A program made the translations under genes and the position numbers. A DNA stretch of 64,000 nucleotides, from the NCBI RefSeq assembly GCF_022539505.1, contig NC_061510.1, positions 275,424,330 through 275,488,329 of the forward strand. Reading direction: 5' to 3'. The notes beneath the pieces were generated by a model that ran no database searches, was not told the DNA's origin, and saw nothing but the letters and a program-made list of their open reading frames with translations. Positions 22,738 through 35,566 of the stretch are shown in pieces (the stretch's first letter is position 1; the number at the start of each line of letters is the position of its first letter). The DNA comes from Lolium rigidum. Its lineage: Eukaryota > Streptophyta > Magnoliopsida > Poales > Poaceae.

Positions 22738-25700
22738 GTGTTCATGGCAGAAAAAATGCCTCCACCACCAGTCGAGTATCTTAATTGGTCAGCGCAAGAC
22801 ATTGGCTTCACCATAGCGGATCATCCACAGCAAGTTCCTCGACCAGGGAAGTCAGCACTCATACTACCAGCAGTCATCGCAGGGTTCGACGTATCTCGCG
22901 TGTTCATAGATGGCGGCAGCAGCTTAAACCTTATGTATGCAGATACATTAAGGAAAATGAACATATCCCTAGCAAACCTGAAACCAACGGACACACGATT
23001 CCATGGTATCACACCGGAGAAGCCAAGTTATCCGCTGGGCAAGATTAATCTCGACGTTCAGTTTGGGACCCAAGAAAACTACAGAATCGAGAGGCTGGAG
23101 TTTGAATTCGTAGATTTCCCATCACAGTACCACGCTTTGTTGGGGCGACCAGCATATGCCAGGTTTATGGCGGTACCACATTACACGTACCTGTTGTGGA
23201 GGATGCCTGGACCTAAGGGACCAATCACAGTCAAAGGAAGCTTTGCCCTAGCCGATAAGTGTGATAAGGATTTTCATCGACTGTCAGAAACTTTCGGGAT
23301 GCAAGCCAAGTATATGACGTCAAGGCTTACGACTGACTACGACGTGCTGCCAGATGTCGGAAGGCCAAATAAAGAATCAACTTTCAACACTGAGAAAAAT
23401 TCTAAGGAGGTGCAGATTCACCCGACAGACCCGAAAAAGACGACGTCCATCGTAAAAGATATGGACCTCGCATAAGAAAGCGCGCTCGTCGAGTTCCTCC
23501 GTGAGAACTGGAAAATCTTCGCATGGTGTCCAGCTGACATGCCAGGAGTACCCAGGGAACTTGCCGAGCACCACCTAAATTTGGATCCATTAGCGAGACC
23601 AATCAAACAACCTTTGCGGCGTTTTTCGGAACCAAACCGCAAGGCTATGCTGTCAGAAATTGATCGACTAAGAGAAGTTGGTTTTATCAAGGAGCAGCAT
23701 ACAGAGGCCACATGGGTAGCAAATCCAGTATTGGTGCTAAAGTAAAACACTAAAGTCCTTCGCATGTGCGTCGATTTTACGTGTCTCAATAAACATTGTC
23801 CAAAGGATCACTTTTCCCTCCCGAGGATCGACCAAATTATCGACTCCACGGCAGGATGCGAACGTCTTTCCTTCTTGGACGCATATTCTGGTTATAACCA
23901 GATCAGATTGAAAGAAGAAGATGAGGTCAAAACAGCGTTCATCACACCTTACGGCGTGTTTTGCTACAGAACAATGCCTTTTGGTTTGAAAAATGCGGGA
24001 GCAACTTACCAGAGGATGATGCAGAAGTGTTTGGCGACACAGATTGGGAAAAACGTACAAGTGTACATCGATGATGTCATCATAACATCAAAAAAGGGGA
24101 CAACGCTAATCGAGGATCTGAAGGAAACTTTCGACAACCTCGACAAATTCTGCCTCAAGTTGAACCCGAAGAAGTGTTCCTTCGGCGTCCCAGCAGGAGA
24201 ACTTCTTGGGTTTTTAGTTTCAGCAAGAGGGATTGAAGCAAATCCCGACAAAATACAAGCTATCGTAACAATGAGGAAGCCAACAAAGTTGAAAGAAATA
24301 CAGCAACTAACTGGGCGAGTCGCAGCTTTAAGCAGATTCGTCGGCAGGCTGTGAGAAAAAGCGTTACCGTTCTACGCTTTAATAAAGCAAGGAGAGAAAT
24401 TCCAGTGGAATGAAGAAGCCGATAGAGCCTTCGAGGATCTGAAACGCACAATCTCGACACCACCAATCTTGGTGGCGCCGAAAGAAAAGGAACCTCTCCG
24501 CTCGTACATCGCAGCCACACCCCAGGTGGTTAGTACGGTGCTAGTCGTCGAAAGAGAAGAGGAAGGAAAACTCCATGGAGTGCAAAGGCCGGTATATTTC
24601 ATCAGTGAAGTTTTATCGCCTTCCAAACAGCGGTACCCACAGTACCAGAAGCTAGCATATGGAGTGATTACAACGGCAAGAAAGTTGCGCCACTATTTTT
24701 CGGCACACCCGATAATAGTAGTCAATGAAGCACCTCTTTCAAATATACTTGAACAATCCAGAAGCTACAGGGCGTGTCTCCCTTTGGGGAATAGAACTTT
24801 CCCCTCGGGACATCACGTATGAAAAAAGAAAGGCAATCAAGTCGCAAGTTTTGCCAGATTTCATTGCAGAGTGGATGGAGCTGCAAAATACAGGACCCCC
24901 AGATTTATCGAGAACTTGGACCATGAACTTCGATGGATCCAAGAGAGTAGAAGGAGCTGGTGCAGGAGTGATACTCATATCACCCGAAGGCGACAAATTG
25001 AAGTATGTCCTACGGATGACGTTCCCAAACGCATCTAACAATGAAGCAGAATATGAAGCCCTTATACACGGGATGAAGATGGCGAAAGCTTACGGCGCAA
25101 CTCGACTAAAAATCTTTGGTGACTCACAATTGGTAGCTCAGCAAGTTATGAACCAATGTGATGCAGTCAATGATAGCATGATAGCATATAATGAGGTGTA
25201 CAATGAGCTTGAGAAGCTGTTTGATGGATGCGAAGTAAATCACATCAGTAGGCTGAGCAATGATGAAGCCGACGTTCTCGCAAACATCGGGTCGCAGTGC
25301 CTCCCAATCCCGCCAGGTGTATTTTGGGAAGAAATAGCAGAGAGATCCACAAAGCCAAAGAAGGCGCAGAAGAAAACGAAGGAAGAGAAAACTTCGGCAC
25401 CCCTCAAAGAAGCTGCGGATGACGAAGAGGACCAAGAGCTGGTGATGATGGTAGAAGTTCCATGGATGCAAGCGTACATATCGTATATCCTAAGAAAAGA
25501 AATACCCGACGATCCAGTTGAAGCAAGGCGAATTATTCGACGATCCAAAGCCTTCACAGTGGTCAAAGGGGAGTTATATAAGCGAAGCATTTCAGGCGTC
25601 CTGCAAAGGTGCGTTACACCCGAAGAAGGAAGGATAATCCTAATGGACGTGCACGAAGGAATATGTGGTCACCACGCGAGCAGTCGAGCTATTGCTGCCA

Positions 25701-26698
25701 AGGTTTTTCGGGCAGGATTTTACTCGTTGACAGCAATCGAGGATGCAAAAGAGATAGTACGAACCTGCGACGCGTGCCAAAGATTCGCCGCAAAACCTCA
25801 CTCTCCGGCGGCAGAGCTGATGCCAATACCATTGTCTTGGCCCTTCGCTCAATGGGGACTCGATATGGTAGGAAAATTGCACAAGGCGTCACCAGGAGGA
25901 TATGAGTACATGTTGGTCGCTGTCGACAAATTCACCAAGTGGGTAGAAGCGAAGCCAATAAACTCACCAGACGCAGCGTCGGCAATGAAGTTCGTGAAGG
26001 GCCTCGTTTTTCGGTTTGGAGTACCTCATAGCATCGTGACAGACAATGGCAGTAACTTTACAGCTAAGGAGTTCAAGGCATACTGCGCAGAAGTAGGCAT
26101 CAAATTGCACTTTGCGTCAGTTGGACACCCGCAAACCAATGGCCAAGTCGAGAAAGCCAATGGTATCATCTGCAACGGCATTAAAAAGCGCCTGCTAGGA
26201 CCGCTTGAAAAGGCTCAACATACTTGGCCAGAGGAATTGCCAAGTGTTTTGTGGAGCATCCGAACAACACCAAATACGGCGACACAAGAAACTCCGTTTT
26301 TTCTCGTCCACGGAGCCGAGGCAGTACTACCAATTGAAATAGAGCATGACTCCCCAAGAGTGACAGAATATGACGAGGAAACCTCAAGAAAAGCTCGGGA
26401 GGACAATGTAGACGCACTCGATGAAGCTCGAGACGAAGTACTATCACGAGTCACCAAGTACCAGCAGGACCTGAAAAACTACCATAGTCGATGATTGCGG
26501 CCAAGATCTTTCCAGGTCGGCGATTTGGTCCTACGGCTCAACCAGCAGAGTACTGAAAAGCTCGAGTCACCATGGTTGGGCCCTTACGTCGTCACAGAAG
26601 TAATCGACGGAGGAGCATACAGGATCAAGGACAAGAAGACAGGGGTTCCCGAGAAAAACCCCTGGAACGTGGCGCAGCTCAGGCGGTTCTACACTTAG
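22738..26698 (+). pseudogene. Gypsy pol: protease, RT, two RNase H domains, integrase
   Basis: Polyprotein of the Tat-type gypsy element. Seen in order: aspartic protease (FIDGGSSLNLMY, near 22909), reverse transcriptase with YIDDV (near 24064), a first RNase H lacking clear catalytic residues (near 24470-24720), and a second RNase H of the archaeal-like type (MNFDGSKRVEGAGAGVI, near 24923; DSQLV near 25120). The integrase follows with an HHCC zinc finger ending CDACQRF (near 25765), a DDE core (LDMVGK 25860; VTDNGS 26037; E in GQVEKANG 26147) and a C-terminal domain ending at 26698. In-frame stops lie at 23473, 23743, 24352 and 26492, with a frameshift near 24770-24790. Several stops look like C-to-T changes. 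Confidence 0.93.
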
Positions 26699-27282
26699 AG
26701 TCGAAATATAGTCCTCCTCTGTAAAAATACAATGTACTGAAACGCCCGCGAGTTTTCAGACGCACTCTATTCCTTTTCAGGGCACCGAGTGGGGCTGGAA
26801 AGGTGTTTAATGAGGCGGGCTCGCGGTGCTGCAATATAATAAAGATAGTGGAGATATATTCCTCGTTCTTCGACATGCTCGGGGGCTAAATGCCTTTCAA
26901 GTTACAAAATATACACAATATAGATGAACTAGACTTAGCGAAATATTTCGCCTTGGTACAAAAATACCTCGCCAAATAGAACATCGGGGGCTAACAACTA
27001 TAAGTATAGTGTACTCGTCAAAATTCTATTGCTTTGGTCTGAAAACCTCGCAACAAAAATATAGAACGTCGCCACCAAGACACTCGGGGGCTCATAACCC
27101 ATCGACAGCAAGATATATATATTCTTGCAACAAAGAAAAATCTTCGAGATAACAAAATAGTATAAGCTCCAGCCAAAGGCTCGGGGGCTTCACAACATAG
27201 ACCACTTTACAATATAAAAAACTTCATCAATACAAAAGAGTTCGACAAAATATAGACATAACTTCTCGCAATATAGTACAAC
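26699..27282. other. Spacer with reiterated TCGGGGGCT polypurine-like motifs
   Basis: AT-rich non-coding DNA. TCGGGGGCT occurs near 26879, 26985, 27083 and 27180, about every 100 bases, each in the context of a purine run. The same motif recurs near 38587, 38680 and 38803 on the other side of the antisense gene. No ORF of interest. Confidence 0.6.
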
Positions 27283-27967
27283 TCAGTCAAGGCCTAATAT
27301 ACTATCTATGGATAAACCTCTGGTTGTCTTGTGCTCAACATAGGTCCCCTTGACGAAGAATTCTGAATCCATCCGAAGAAGTTCATCCATCATCGTTTCG
27401 GCCACAGGAGTCACCATGTCATTGATTGCGTCAATGTTATTTTTTCGCCGCGATTTCTTGGCCAAGCAGTCAGCAACAATCTTCGTCAGGTCCAATTTGG
27501 GATGGCAAATGTGTATCATGATCATGGCGAACCTTGCTCCAGCAGTTAACTGAGCTCGCACAAAGTTATGAATACGGGGGGCATCTCTGAATTTTCCATC
27601 AATCCAAGAAGAGTTTCGGGAGCCTCGTCTCGAGGAAACAGAGTTTTGTAAACAAGGGTCAAGGTTCTCGTGCAGAAGTTAAGAAATTCGCGAACTTGAC
27701 AGGCATGTCCTTGGCAGCTATGGCTTCTTTAACTTGTTGGAGAGCAATCTTCTCCCTTTCGGATGCTTTTCGAGATTGCTCCATCATCACCAGAGTTTGT
27801 TTTTTCATGGATTGAAGTTGTTGGCGAAGTTCTTGCAAATCTTGCGAGAAGTGCTTACCCGAAGAACTTTCGATAAGGTTATCCTCGACGAATGTTTTCT
27901 TCGAAAAGGAGGAAGCAGTAGAAGTATCGGCAGGATGAGGATTCGCAGAGTAGTTATCAAAAATCAA
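27283..27967 (-). pseudogene. Second antisense ORF region of the gypsy element (fragments)
   Basis: Two minus-strand ORF fragments, 27967-27659 (a coiled-coil-like Gln/Lys-rich segment, LQELRQQLQSMKKQTLVMME) and 27561-27283 (ARFAMIMIHICHPKLDLTKI). They lie downstream of the TAG that ends the first antisense gene at 28156. They resemble the C-terminal part of grass proteins annotated with a gypsy-type transposon domain. I could not fix splice sites with confidence; they may be further exons reached by alternative splicing or a decayed second gene. Confidence 0.5.
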
Positions 27968-28155
27968 CTGGAAAAGAAAATTTCAACATCAAATGATCGC
28001 ACAAGATAGAATTCCATTGATCTTCAGGAAATTTTCACAGATATTACAGGAGGAGTTTTTCAAAAGGACTACTACGACTATTGTCGCCAAAGCTACTGTG
28101 GCGACAACATCTAAAGAAACAGAAAAATAAAGAAATAAAAAGACAGGGCATTCAA

Positions 28156-29960
28156 CTAGACCTCCGGCTTCGACGAGCTAGGAGTTGAAGTTGGTTTGAT
28201 TCCAAGATAGGCAAGGATTTTCTTCGTGTTGGGCTTTGCAGCCCTGATCAGTGCTCGCCACTTCGTGGTCTCCATCTCTTGTGTGTCGCCCACTTTCGTC
28301 CAGTCGATGGTTTGCTGGCTGTCAGCAACCAAGGCGACAGTGCTTTCGACAGCAATCTTCATATTTTCTTGGCGCATCTTCAGTCCAAGATCTTCTGGAG
28401 GATTGAAGTCCTTGGCAAGAGTAAGGAAAGTCTTGGGTTCCGTTTTCTTCGGGAAGAAGTAAGGGAACAGCCGTGACAATCCTGCTTCAGCCTGTTCAAT
28501 GCCTTCACGAGTTTCTATTCCATGAAACTCAAGGACAGAGAGTGCGTCGAGAAGAGGATCGTTGTCGGGATCTTCAAGCTCAAATTCTTGGTTCGTTTTC
28601 CCTGTCGAGTAAAATATATGTTGGTCAACAAGCAAGTAAAGAAAAGCAAGTCCAAAAAAGGCAAAAGAGATCAAAAAACTTACTGACAAAGCGCCGATTC
28701 TGCGAGTCCAGGCGCTTGAGGATCGCTTCTTCACGAGTAGCTTGTGCGGCTTTATGCTCGCTCAAGGCAGTTTCGGCGTCATGAAGCCTTTTCTGCAGAT
28801 CTTCGACACCAGCAGCTTCTGCCTTGGCCTTATCAGCCTCTGCTTTAGCTTTGCCAGCATCAAGTTCGGCCTTCTTGCGAGCCGCCTCACTTTGCTCTAA
28901 TTTCTGAGCAAGCGTGTCGGCAAGTTTGTTGGCCTCCGCAAGTTTTTCTGCCAAAATAGTTAAAAATAGTAAAAATTACGATAAAACAGGAGCAAGAAGT
29001 CATGAACAAAGGCAAGCAAGGAGTCAATACCTTCGGTCTTGCTGGCATACTCGCGGTACCCAACAAATTGGGCACCGATGCGAATAAGTTCTTTAATCAT
29101 AGGCTGTCAAAGAAGGATAAAGAAAGAGAGCGTCGGTATGGGAAAAACATGATGGCACAAAGAAGCAAACAGGGAAAATATAGACAATGACAGCAGGAAA
29201 TTAAGGACTTACATCATCCAAAAGAGGACTCGAGGAGCTACCCAATTGTAGGGCAGGCTCCGTGATTATTTCAACCTTTGTCCTTTTTGGTGAAGGGACA
29301 AGGGGGCTTGCAGGAGGAGTAGGAGCGTCGAGGTTTTGTTGAGAAGGCGAAGATTCTTCTCCTTCCACTTGCACCTCAGAAACAACCAGAGTGTGCGACG
29401 TACTCGTTCGAGCAGTCGCATCAAAAGCTGGCACTTCTTCCTCGTCACCACTACGATTAAATGGCGGCAGCATAAAAAGCAAGATAGACAAAAATCTTCG
29501 AGTACAAAAATAAGGGGAAATAAAAGGTGACTTACGAGCTGATGAGGGGTTCAAGGTATGGATCAAAAGCTGCCTTCTGACGTGAAGGAGCAGCTTCTTC
29601 GGCTTTGGAGGTGCCGGAATCTTCGACATCAGCTCTTTTCCTTTTGTTCCTTGGAGAAACAGCAGGAGGAGGAGACTGTGCCGATGCAGTAGCTTCAGAG
29701 GCAGCCTCCTTTTCAGAAGATCCCGCAGATTTTTGAGAATCTGCGGGTTCATTCTCAAAAGAAGGAGCATCTTGGTTGTCATCGGTGACAACAGCCCGTT
29801 CGTCGACTTCTCCACCTTCAGGAAGGGGAGGAAGCGAGACAAGATTTGGATGGTTCTATACAAAAACAAGGGGAGGCGTCAATAAAAGAGTAACGTAAAG
29901 TATGGCAAAACAATAACAAATCGACCGACAAAAGGTTACCTTGGGAAGCGCATTGGTGGC
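28156..29960 (-). pseudogene. Antisense gypsy gene, exons 1 (end) to 6
   Basis: Downstream exons of the minus-strand gene carried by the gypsy element. By GT-AG boundaries on the minus strand: end of exon 1 29960-29940, then 29855-29536, 29450-29213, 29103-29031, 28947-28684 and 28601-28156 (stop TAG). The encoded protein has an acidic Ser/Glu-rich region with a basic patch (RNKRKRADVED), a short conserved block (MIKELIRIGAQFVGYREYAS), a strong Ala/Lys/Glu coiled coil (AEADKAKAEAAGVEDLQKRL) and a C-terminal region (AKPNTKKILAYLGIKPTSTP). Similar proteins are abundant in grass annotations as putative gypsy-type transposon proteins; the role in the element is unknown. Exon 1 is separated from its upstream part by the insertion at 29961-37176. 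Confidence 0.75.
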
Positions 29961-31578
29961 TGATACGTCTCCGACGTATCGATAATTTCTTATGTTCCAT
30001 GCCACATTATTGATGATATCTACATGTTTTATGCACACTTTATGTCATATTCGTGCATTTTCCGGAACTAACCTATTAACAAGATGCCGAAGTGCTAGTT
30101 GCTCGTTTTCTGCTGTTTTTGGTTTCGGAAATCCTAGTAAGGAAATATTCTCGGAATTGGACGAAATCAATGCCCAGGGTCCTATTTTGCCACGAAGCTT
30201 CCAGAAGACCGAAGAGGAGACGAAGTGGGGCCACGAGGTGGCCAAACCATAGGGCGGCGCGGCCTAAGCCCTGGCCGCGCCGACCTATGGTGTGGGCCCC
30301 TCGTGACGCCCCTTGAACTGCCCTTCCGCCTACAAATAGCCTTCGTCGTGAAACCCCCAGTACCGAGAGCCACGATACGGAAAACCTTCCAGAGATGCCG
30401 CCGCCGCCAATCGCATCTCGGGGGATTCAGGAGATCGCCTCCGGCACCCTGCCGGAGAGGGGAATCATCTCCCGGAGGACTCTACGCCGCCATGGTCGCC
30501 TCCGGAGTGATGTGTGAGTAGTCTACCCCTCGGACTATGGGTCCATAGCAGTAGCTAGATGGTTGTCTTCTCCTCATTGTGCTTAATTGTCGGGTCTTGT
30601 GAGCTGCCGAACATGATCAAGATCATCTATCTGTAATTCTATATGTTGTGTTTGTTGGGATCCGATGAATAGAGAATACTTGTTATGTTGATTATCAAAG
30701 TTATATCTATGTGTTTTTTATGATCTTGCATGCTCTCCGTTACTAGTAGATGCTCTGGCCAAGTAGATGCTTGTAACTCCAAGAGGGAGTATTTATGCTC
30801 GATAGTGGGTTCATGTCTCCGTGAATCTGGGGAAGTGACAGAAATCTCTAAGATTATGGATGTGTCATTGCCACTAGGGATAAAACATTGGTGCTATGTT
30901 CGAGGATGTAGTTACCGATTACATTACGCGCAATACTTAATGCAATTGTCTGTTGTTAGCAACTTAATACTGGAGGGGGTTCGGATGATAACCTGAAGGT
31001 GGACTTTTTAGGCATAGATGCATGCTGGATAGCGGTCTATGTACTTTGTCGTAATGCCCAATTAAATCTCACTATACTCATCATAATATGTATGTGCATG
31101 GTCATGCCCTCTTTATTTGTCAATTGCCCAACCGTAATTTGTTCACCCAACATGCTGTTTATCTTATGGGAGAGACACCTCTAGTGAACCGTGGACCCCG
31201 GTCCAATTCTCTTTACTCGAAATACAATCTCACCGCAATAATCGTTCTACTCGTTTTCTCGCAAACAATCATCATCCACACTATACATCTAATCCTTTGT
31301 TACAAGCAAGCCGGTGAGATTGACAACCTCGCCGTTTCGTTGGGGCAAAGTACTTGGTTTGTGTTGTGCAGGTTCCACGTTGGCGCCGGAATCCCTGGTG
31401 TTGCGCCGCACTACATCTCGCTGCCATCAACCTTCAACGTGCTTCTTGACTCCTACTGGTTCGATAAACCTTGGTTTCTACTGAGGGAAACTTGCCGCTG
31501 TGCGCATCACACCTTCCTCTTGGGGTTCCCAACAGACACGTGTCGAACGAAAAGACAATACGTCAACCACGCGCATCA
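29961..31578 (+). repeat. LTR1 of the non-autonomous gypsy element
   Basis: 1618 bases from TGATACGTCTCC to GCGCATCA. Related to 35046-35350 (truncated), 35567-37176 and 52593-54193. A TATA-like CTACAAATAGCC lies near 30331. ORFs within it are short and differ among copies. Confidence 0.93.
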
Positions 31579-31587
31579 AGCAAATTT

Positions 31588-31606
31588 CTGGCGCCGTTGC
31601 CAGAGA
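31588..31606 (+). promoter_or_regulatory. Primer-binding site of the non-autonomous element
   Basis: CTGGCGCCGTTGCCAGAGA lies ten bases after LTR1. The second family member at 54203 has the cleaner form TGGCGCCGTTGCCGGGGA, the Asp-tRNA-type site of grass gypsy elements. Confidence 0.8.
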
Positions 31607-31812
31607 GATCAAGACACGCTGCAAGGGGAGTCTCCACATCGCAATCTCTTTACATTGTTTTTGTCTTGCTTAGTTTTATTTACTACTTTGTTTGCTGCAC
31701 TAAATCAAAATACAAAAAAATTAGTTGCTAGTTTTACTTTATTTACTATCTTGTTTGCTATATCAAAAACACAAAAAAAATAGTTACTTGCATTTACTTT
31801 ACTTATTTCATT

Positions 31813-32457
31813 ATGTTTCCTTTTAATTTTACTGTAAAAAATATGCCGGTAGGGCACGGGTCTATAATTGGGAGAAATAATATAGAAGAATTTTTCAACC
31901 ATGTTAGTACCATTGACGATTTTGAGGATAGACACTTGGTAGACCTTGCTCCTACTTATGAAATTGCTGCTGCTGCTTTAGTTCGCATGTTGGAAACTAA
32001 ATTTGTTAATCTCAATCCTATAATCCAACACATGTTTCTTACACTCGGTGATATGAAAGAAGGGGAAAAGAAAGATTTTGTTTTAGAAACCCTTCTTAGA
32101 GAATTTGGTGGTATAGCAAGAGAGGCTAGAAAGGTCTTTGCTAAATATGATATGCTTGCTTCTTATACCAATTTTGTTAGTCTCCTTGAAAAGATGGATG
32201 TGGATAGAATAAAGTACACTAATAATATTAATGATGGTGGGAAGATCAAAGCACCAATACCATGTAAGCTCCTAGCGATGAACGATGCACTAGAAAATAA
32301 TTATGCTTGGCTTGTTCCTGAAAATTTGTTTGATGAGAGTAGCAAGCCCAAGACTAATGAAAAGGGGGACGCTAAAACTTATGTATCTAATATACTATGC
32401 CTGGTTGAGAAAACTCCGCATCCCGCTGTAGATGCACCATCTCTTGATAATACTTGA
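31813..32457 (+). CDS. Uncharacterised ORF of the non-autonomous element, 214 residues
   Basis: The only sizeable ORF of this element and intact. It may start at 31813 or at the later ATG at 31843 (MPVGHGSIIGRNNIEEFFNH). It looks helical, with a hydrophobic segment (TYEIAAAALVRML) and several charged stretches (KEGEKKDFVLETLLREFGG), and has no zinc knuckle, protease or RT motif. The last residues (SLDNT) and the sequence after the stop match the other family member at 54451-55158, whose N-terminal 220 residues are unrelated. From context it could be a Gag-like packaging protein or captured host sequence. Function unknown. Confidence 0.65.
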   Translation: MFPFNFTVKNMPVGHGSIIGRNNIEEFFNHVSTIDDFEDRHLVDLAPTYEIAAAALVRMLETKFVNLNPIIQHMFLTLGDMKEGEKKDFVLETLLREFGGIAREARKVFAKYDMLASYTNFVSLLEKMDVDRIKYTNNINDGGKIKAPIPCKLLAMNDALENNYAWLVPENLFDESSKPKTNEKGDAKTYVSNILCLVEKTPHPAVDAPSLDNT

Positions 32458-35045
32458 TACACACTTTCTGCGCCTAGCTGAAAGGCGTTAAAGAAAAGCG
32501 CTTATGGGAGACAACCCATGTTTTTACTACAGTACTTTGTTTTTATTTTGTGTATTGGAAGTTGTTTACTACTGTAGCAACCTCTCCTTATCTTAGTTTA
32601 GTGTTTTGTTGTGCCAAGTAAAGTCGTTGATAGAAAAGTTCATACTAGATTTGGATTACTGCGCAGAAACAGATTTCTTTGCTGTCACGAATCTGGGCAA
32701 AATTCTCTGTAGGTAAGTCAGAAAATTATGCCAATTTACGTGAGTGATCCTCAGATATGTACGCAACTTTCATTCAATTTGAGAATTTTCATTTGAGCAA
32801 GTCTGGTGCCTCAATAAAATTCGTCAATACGAACTGTTCTGTTTTGACAGATTCTGCCTTTTATTTCGCATTGCCTCTTTTTGTTATGTTCGATGGATAT
32901 TTCGATTCCATTGACTTTCAGTAGCTTTGTGCAATGTCCAGAAGTGTTAAGAATGATTATGTCACCTCTGAACATGTATATTTTGATTGTGCACTAACCC
33001 TCTAATGAGTTGTTCTAAGTTTGGTGTGGAGGAAGTTTTCAAGGATCAAGAGAGGGAGATGATACAACATGATCAAGGAGAGTGAAAGCTCTAAGCTTGG
33101 GGGTGCCCCGGTGGTTCACCCCTGCATATATCAAGAAGACTCAAGCGTCTAAGCTTGGGGATGCCCAAGGCATCCCCTTCTTCATCGACAACATTATCAG
33201 GTTCCTCCCCTGAAACTATATTTTTATTCCATCACATCTTATGTGCTTTTCTTGGAGCGTCGATTTGTTTTTGTTTTTGTTTTGTTTGAATAAAATGGAT
33301 CCTAGCATTCTTTGTGTGGGAGAGAGACACTCTCCGCTGTAGCATATGGACAAGTATGTCCTTAGGCTCTACTCATAGTATTCATGGCGAAGTTTTTTCT
33401 TCGTTAAATTGTTATATGGTTGGAATTGGAAAATGATACATGTAGTAATTGCTAAAATGTCTTGGATAATGTGATACTTGGCAATTGTTGTGCTCATGTT
33501 TAAGCTCTTGCATCATATACTTTGCACCAATTAATGAAGAAATACATAGAGCATGCTAAAATCTGGTTTGCATATTTGGTCTCTCTAAAGTCTAGATAAT
33601 TTCTAGTATTGAGTTTGAACAACAAGGAAGACAGTGTAGAGTTTTATAATGTTTTCAATATGTCTTTTATGTGAGTTTTGCTGCACCGCTTCATCCTTGT
33701 GTTTGTTTCAAATAGCCTTGCTAGCCTAAACCTTGTATCGAGAGGGAATACTTCTCATGCATCCAAATACTTGAGCCAACCACTATGCCATTTGTGTCCA
33801 CCATACCTACCTACTACATGGTATTTCTCCGCCATTCCAAAGTAAATTTCTTGAGTGCTACCTTTAAATTTCCATTCTCTACCTTTACAATATTTAGCTC
33901 ATGGGACAAATAGCTTAAAAACTATTATGGTATTGAATATGTACTTATGCACTTTATCTCTTATTAAGTTGCTCGTTGTGCGATAACCATGTTCCTGGGG
34001 ACGCCATCAACTACTCTTTGTTGAATATCATGTGAGTTGCTATGCATGTTCGTCTTGTCTGAAGTAAGGGAGATCTACCACCTTATGGTTAGAGCATGCA
34101 TATTGTTAGAGAAGAACATTGGGCCGCTAACTAAAGCCATGATCCATGGTGGAAGTTTCAGTTTTGGACATATATCCTCAATCTCATATGAGAAAATTAA
34201 TTGTTGCTACATGCTTATGCATAAAAGAGGAGTCCATTGTCTATTGTCTTTGTTGTCCCGGTATGGATGTCTAAGTTGAGAATAATCAATAGCGAGAAAT
34301 CCAATGCGAGCTTTCTCCTTAGACCTTTGTACATGCGGCATAGAGGTACCCCTTTGTGACACTTGGTTAAAACATGTGCATTGCGATAATCCCGGTAGTC
34401 CAAGCTAATTAGGACAAGGTGCGGGCACTATTAGTATACTATGCATGAGGCTTGCAACTTGTAAGATATAATTTACATAACACATATGCTTTATTACTAA
34501 CGTTGACAAAATTGTTTCTTGTTTTCAAAATCAAAGCTCTAGCACAAATATAGCAATCGATGCTTTCCTCTTTGAAGGACCTTTCTTTTACTTTTATTGT
34601 TGAGTCAGTTCACCTATCTCTCTCCACCTCAAGAAGCAAACACTTGTGTGAACTGTGCATTGATTCCTACATACTTGCATATTGCACTTATTATATTACT
34701 CTATGTTGACAACTATCCATGAGATATACATGTTATAAGTTGAAAGCAACCGCTGAAACTTAATCTTCCTTTATGTTGCTTCAATACCTCTACTTTGAAT
34801 TACTGCTTTATGAGTTAACTCTTATGCGAGACTTATTGATGCTTGTCTTGAAGTACTATTCATGAAAAGTCTTTGCTATATGATTCAGTTGTTTACTCAT
34901 GTCATTTATATTGTTTTGATCGCTGCATTCATTACATATGCTTTACAAATAGTTTGATCAAGGTTATGATGGCATGTCACTCCAGAAATTATCTTTGTTT
35001 ATCGTTTACCTACTCGGGACGAGCAGAAACTAAGCTTGGGGATGC
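32458..35045. other. Non-coding 3' region of the non-autonomous element, with three polypurine-like tracts
   Basis: 2.6 kb without a credible gene, largely collinear with 55159-57746 of the second family member. The purine tract AAGCTTGGGGATGC, which primes plus-strand synthesis, lies directly before LTR2 (35032-35045). Near-copies occur at 33093 and 33151. The region may hold packaging or structural RNA signals; none can be shown from sequence alone. Confidence 0.6.
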
Positions 35046-35350
35046 TGATACGTCTCCGACGTATCGATAATTTCTTATGTTCCATGCCACATTATTGATG
35101 ATATCTACATGTTTTATGCACACTTTATGTCATATTCGTGCATTTTCTGGAACTAACCTATTAACAAGATGCCGAAGTGCCAGTTGTTGTTTTCTGCTGT
35201 TTTTGGTTTCAGAAATCCTAGTAAGGAAATATTCTCGAAATTGGACGAAATCAACGCCCAGGGGCTTTTTTTCCACGAAGCTTCCAGAACACCGAAAGGG
35301 AAACGAAGTGGGGCGACGAGGCGCCACCACACTAGGGCGGCGCGGCCCAA
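35046..35350 (+). repeat. LTR2, truncated to its first 305 bases
   Basis: Begins TGATACGTCTCC directly after the polypurine tract, as a 3' LTR should, but breaks off at 35350 where it joins a copy of the host flank. The last 80 bases differ clearly from both LTR1 and LTR3 (for example GGGGCTTTTTTTCCACGAAG against GTCCTATTTTGCCACGAAG). Confidence 0.9.
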
Positions 35351-35566
35351 GGGTTCATTCTCAAAAGAAGGAGCATCTTGGTTGTCATCGTTGACAACAG
35401 CCCGTTCGTCGACTTCTCCACCTTCAGGAAGGGGAGGAAGCGAGACAAGATTTGGATGGTTCTATACAAAAACAAGGGGAGGCGTCAATAAAAGAGTAAC
35501 GTAAAGTATGGCAAAACAATAACAAATCAGTCAACAAAAGGTTACCTTGGGAAGCGCATTGGTGGC
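35351..35566 (-). repeat. Duplicate of 216 bases of the antisense-gene flank
   Basis: Matches 29745-29960, including the GTGGC target site, with about five base differences. It carries a second copy of part of exon 2, intron 1 and the end of exon 1 of the antisense gene. The junction with LTR2 at 35350/35351 shares at most one base, so the join was not made by homology. Confidence 0.92.

Noticed and set aside
25609..25905. Alternative-frame ORFs over the integrase region on both strands
   Set aside because: Shadows of the pol reading frame, which carries the HHCC and DDE motifs.
29201..29869. 222-codon minus-strand ORF starting MFLYRTIQIL
   Set aside because: The first half is a shadow frame of antisense exon 2 and runs through an intron; only the C-terminal part corresponds to a real exon (29450-29213).
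30092..30521. Arg/Pro-rich ORFs repeated in the LTRs at 30092, 35598 and 52716
   Set aside because: The ORFs differ in frame and length between LTR copies, so they are not conserved coding regions.
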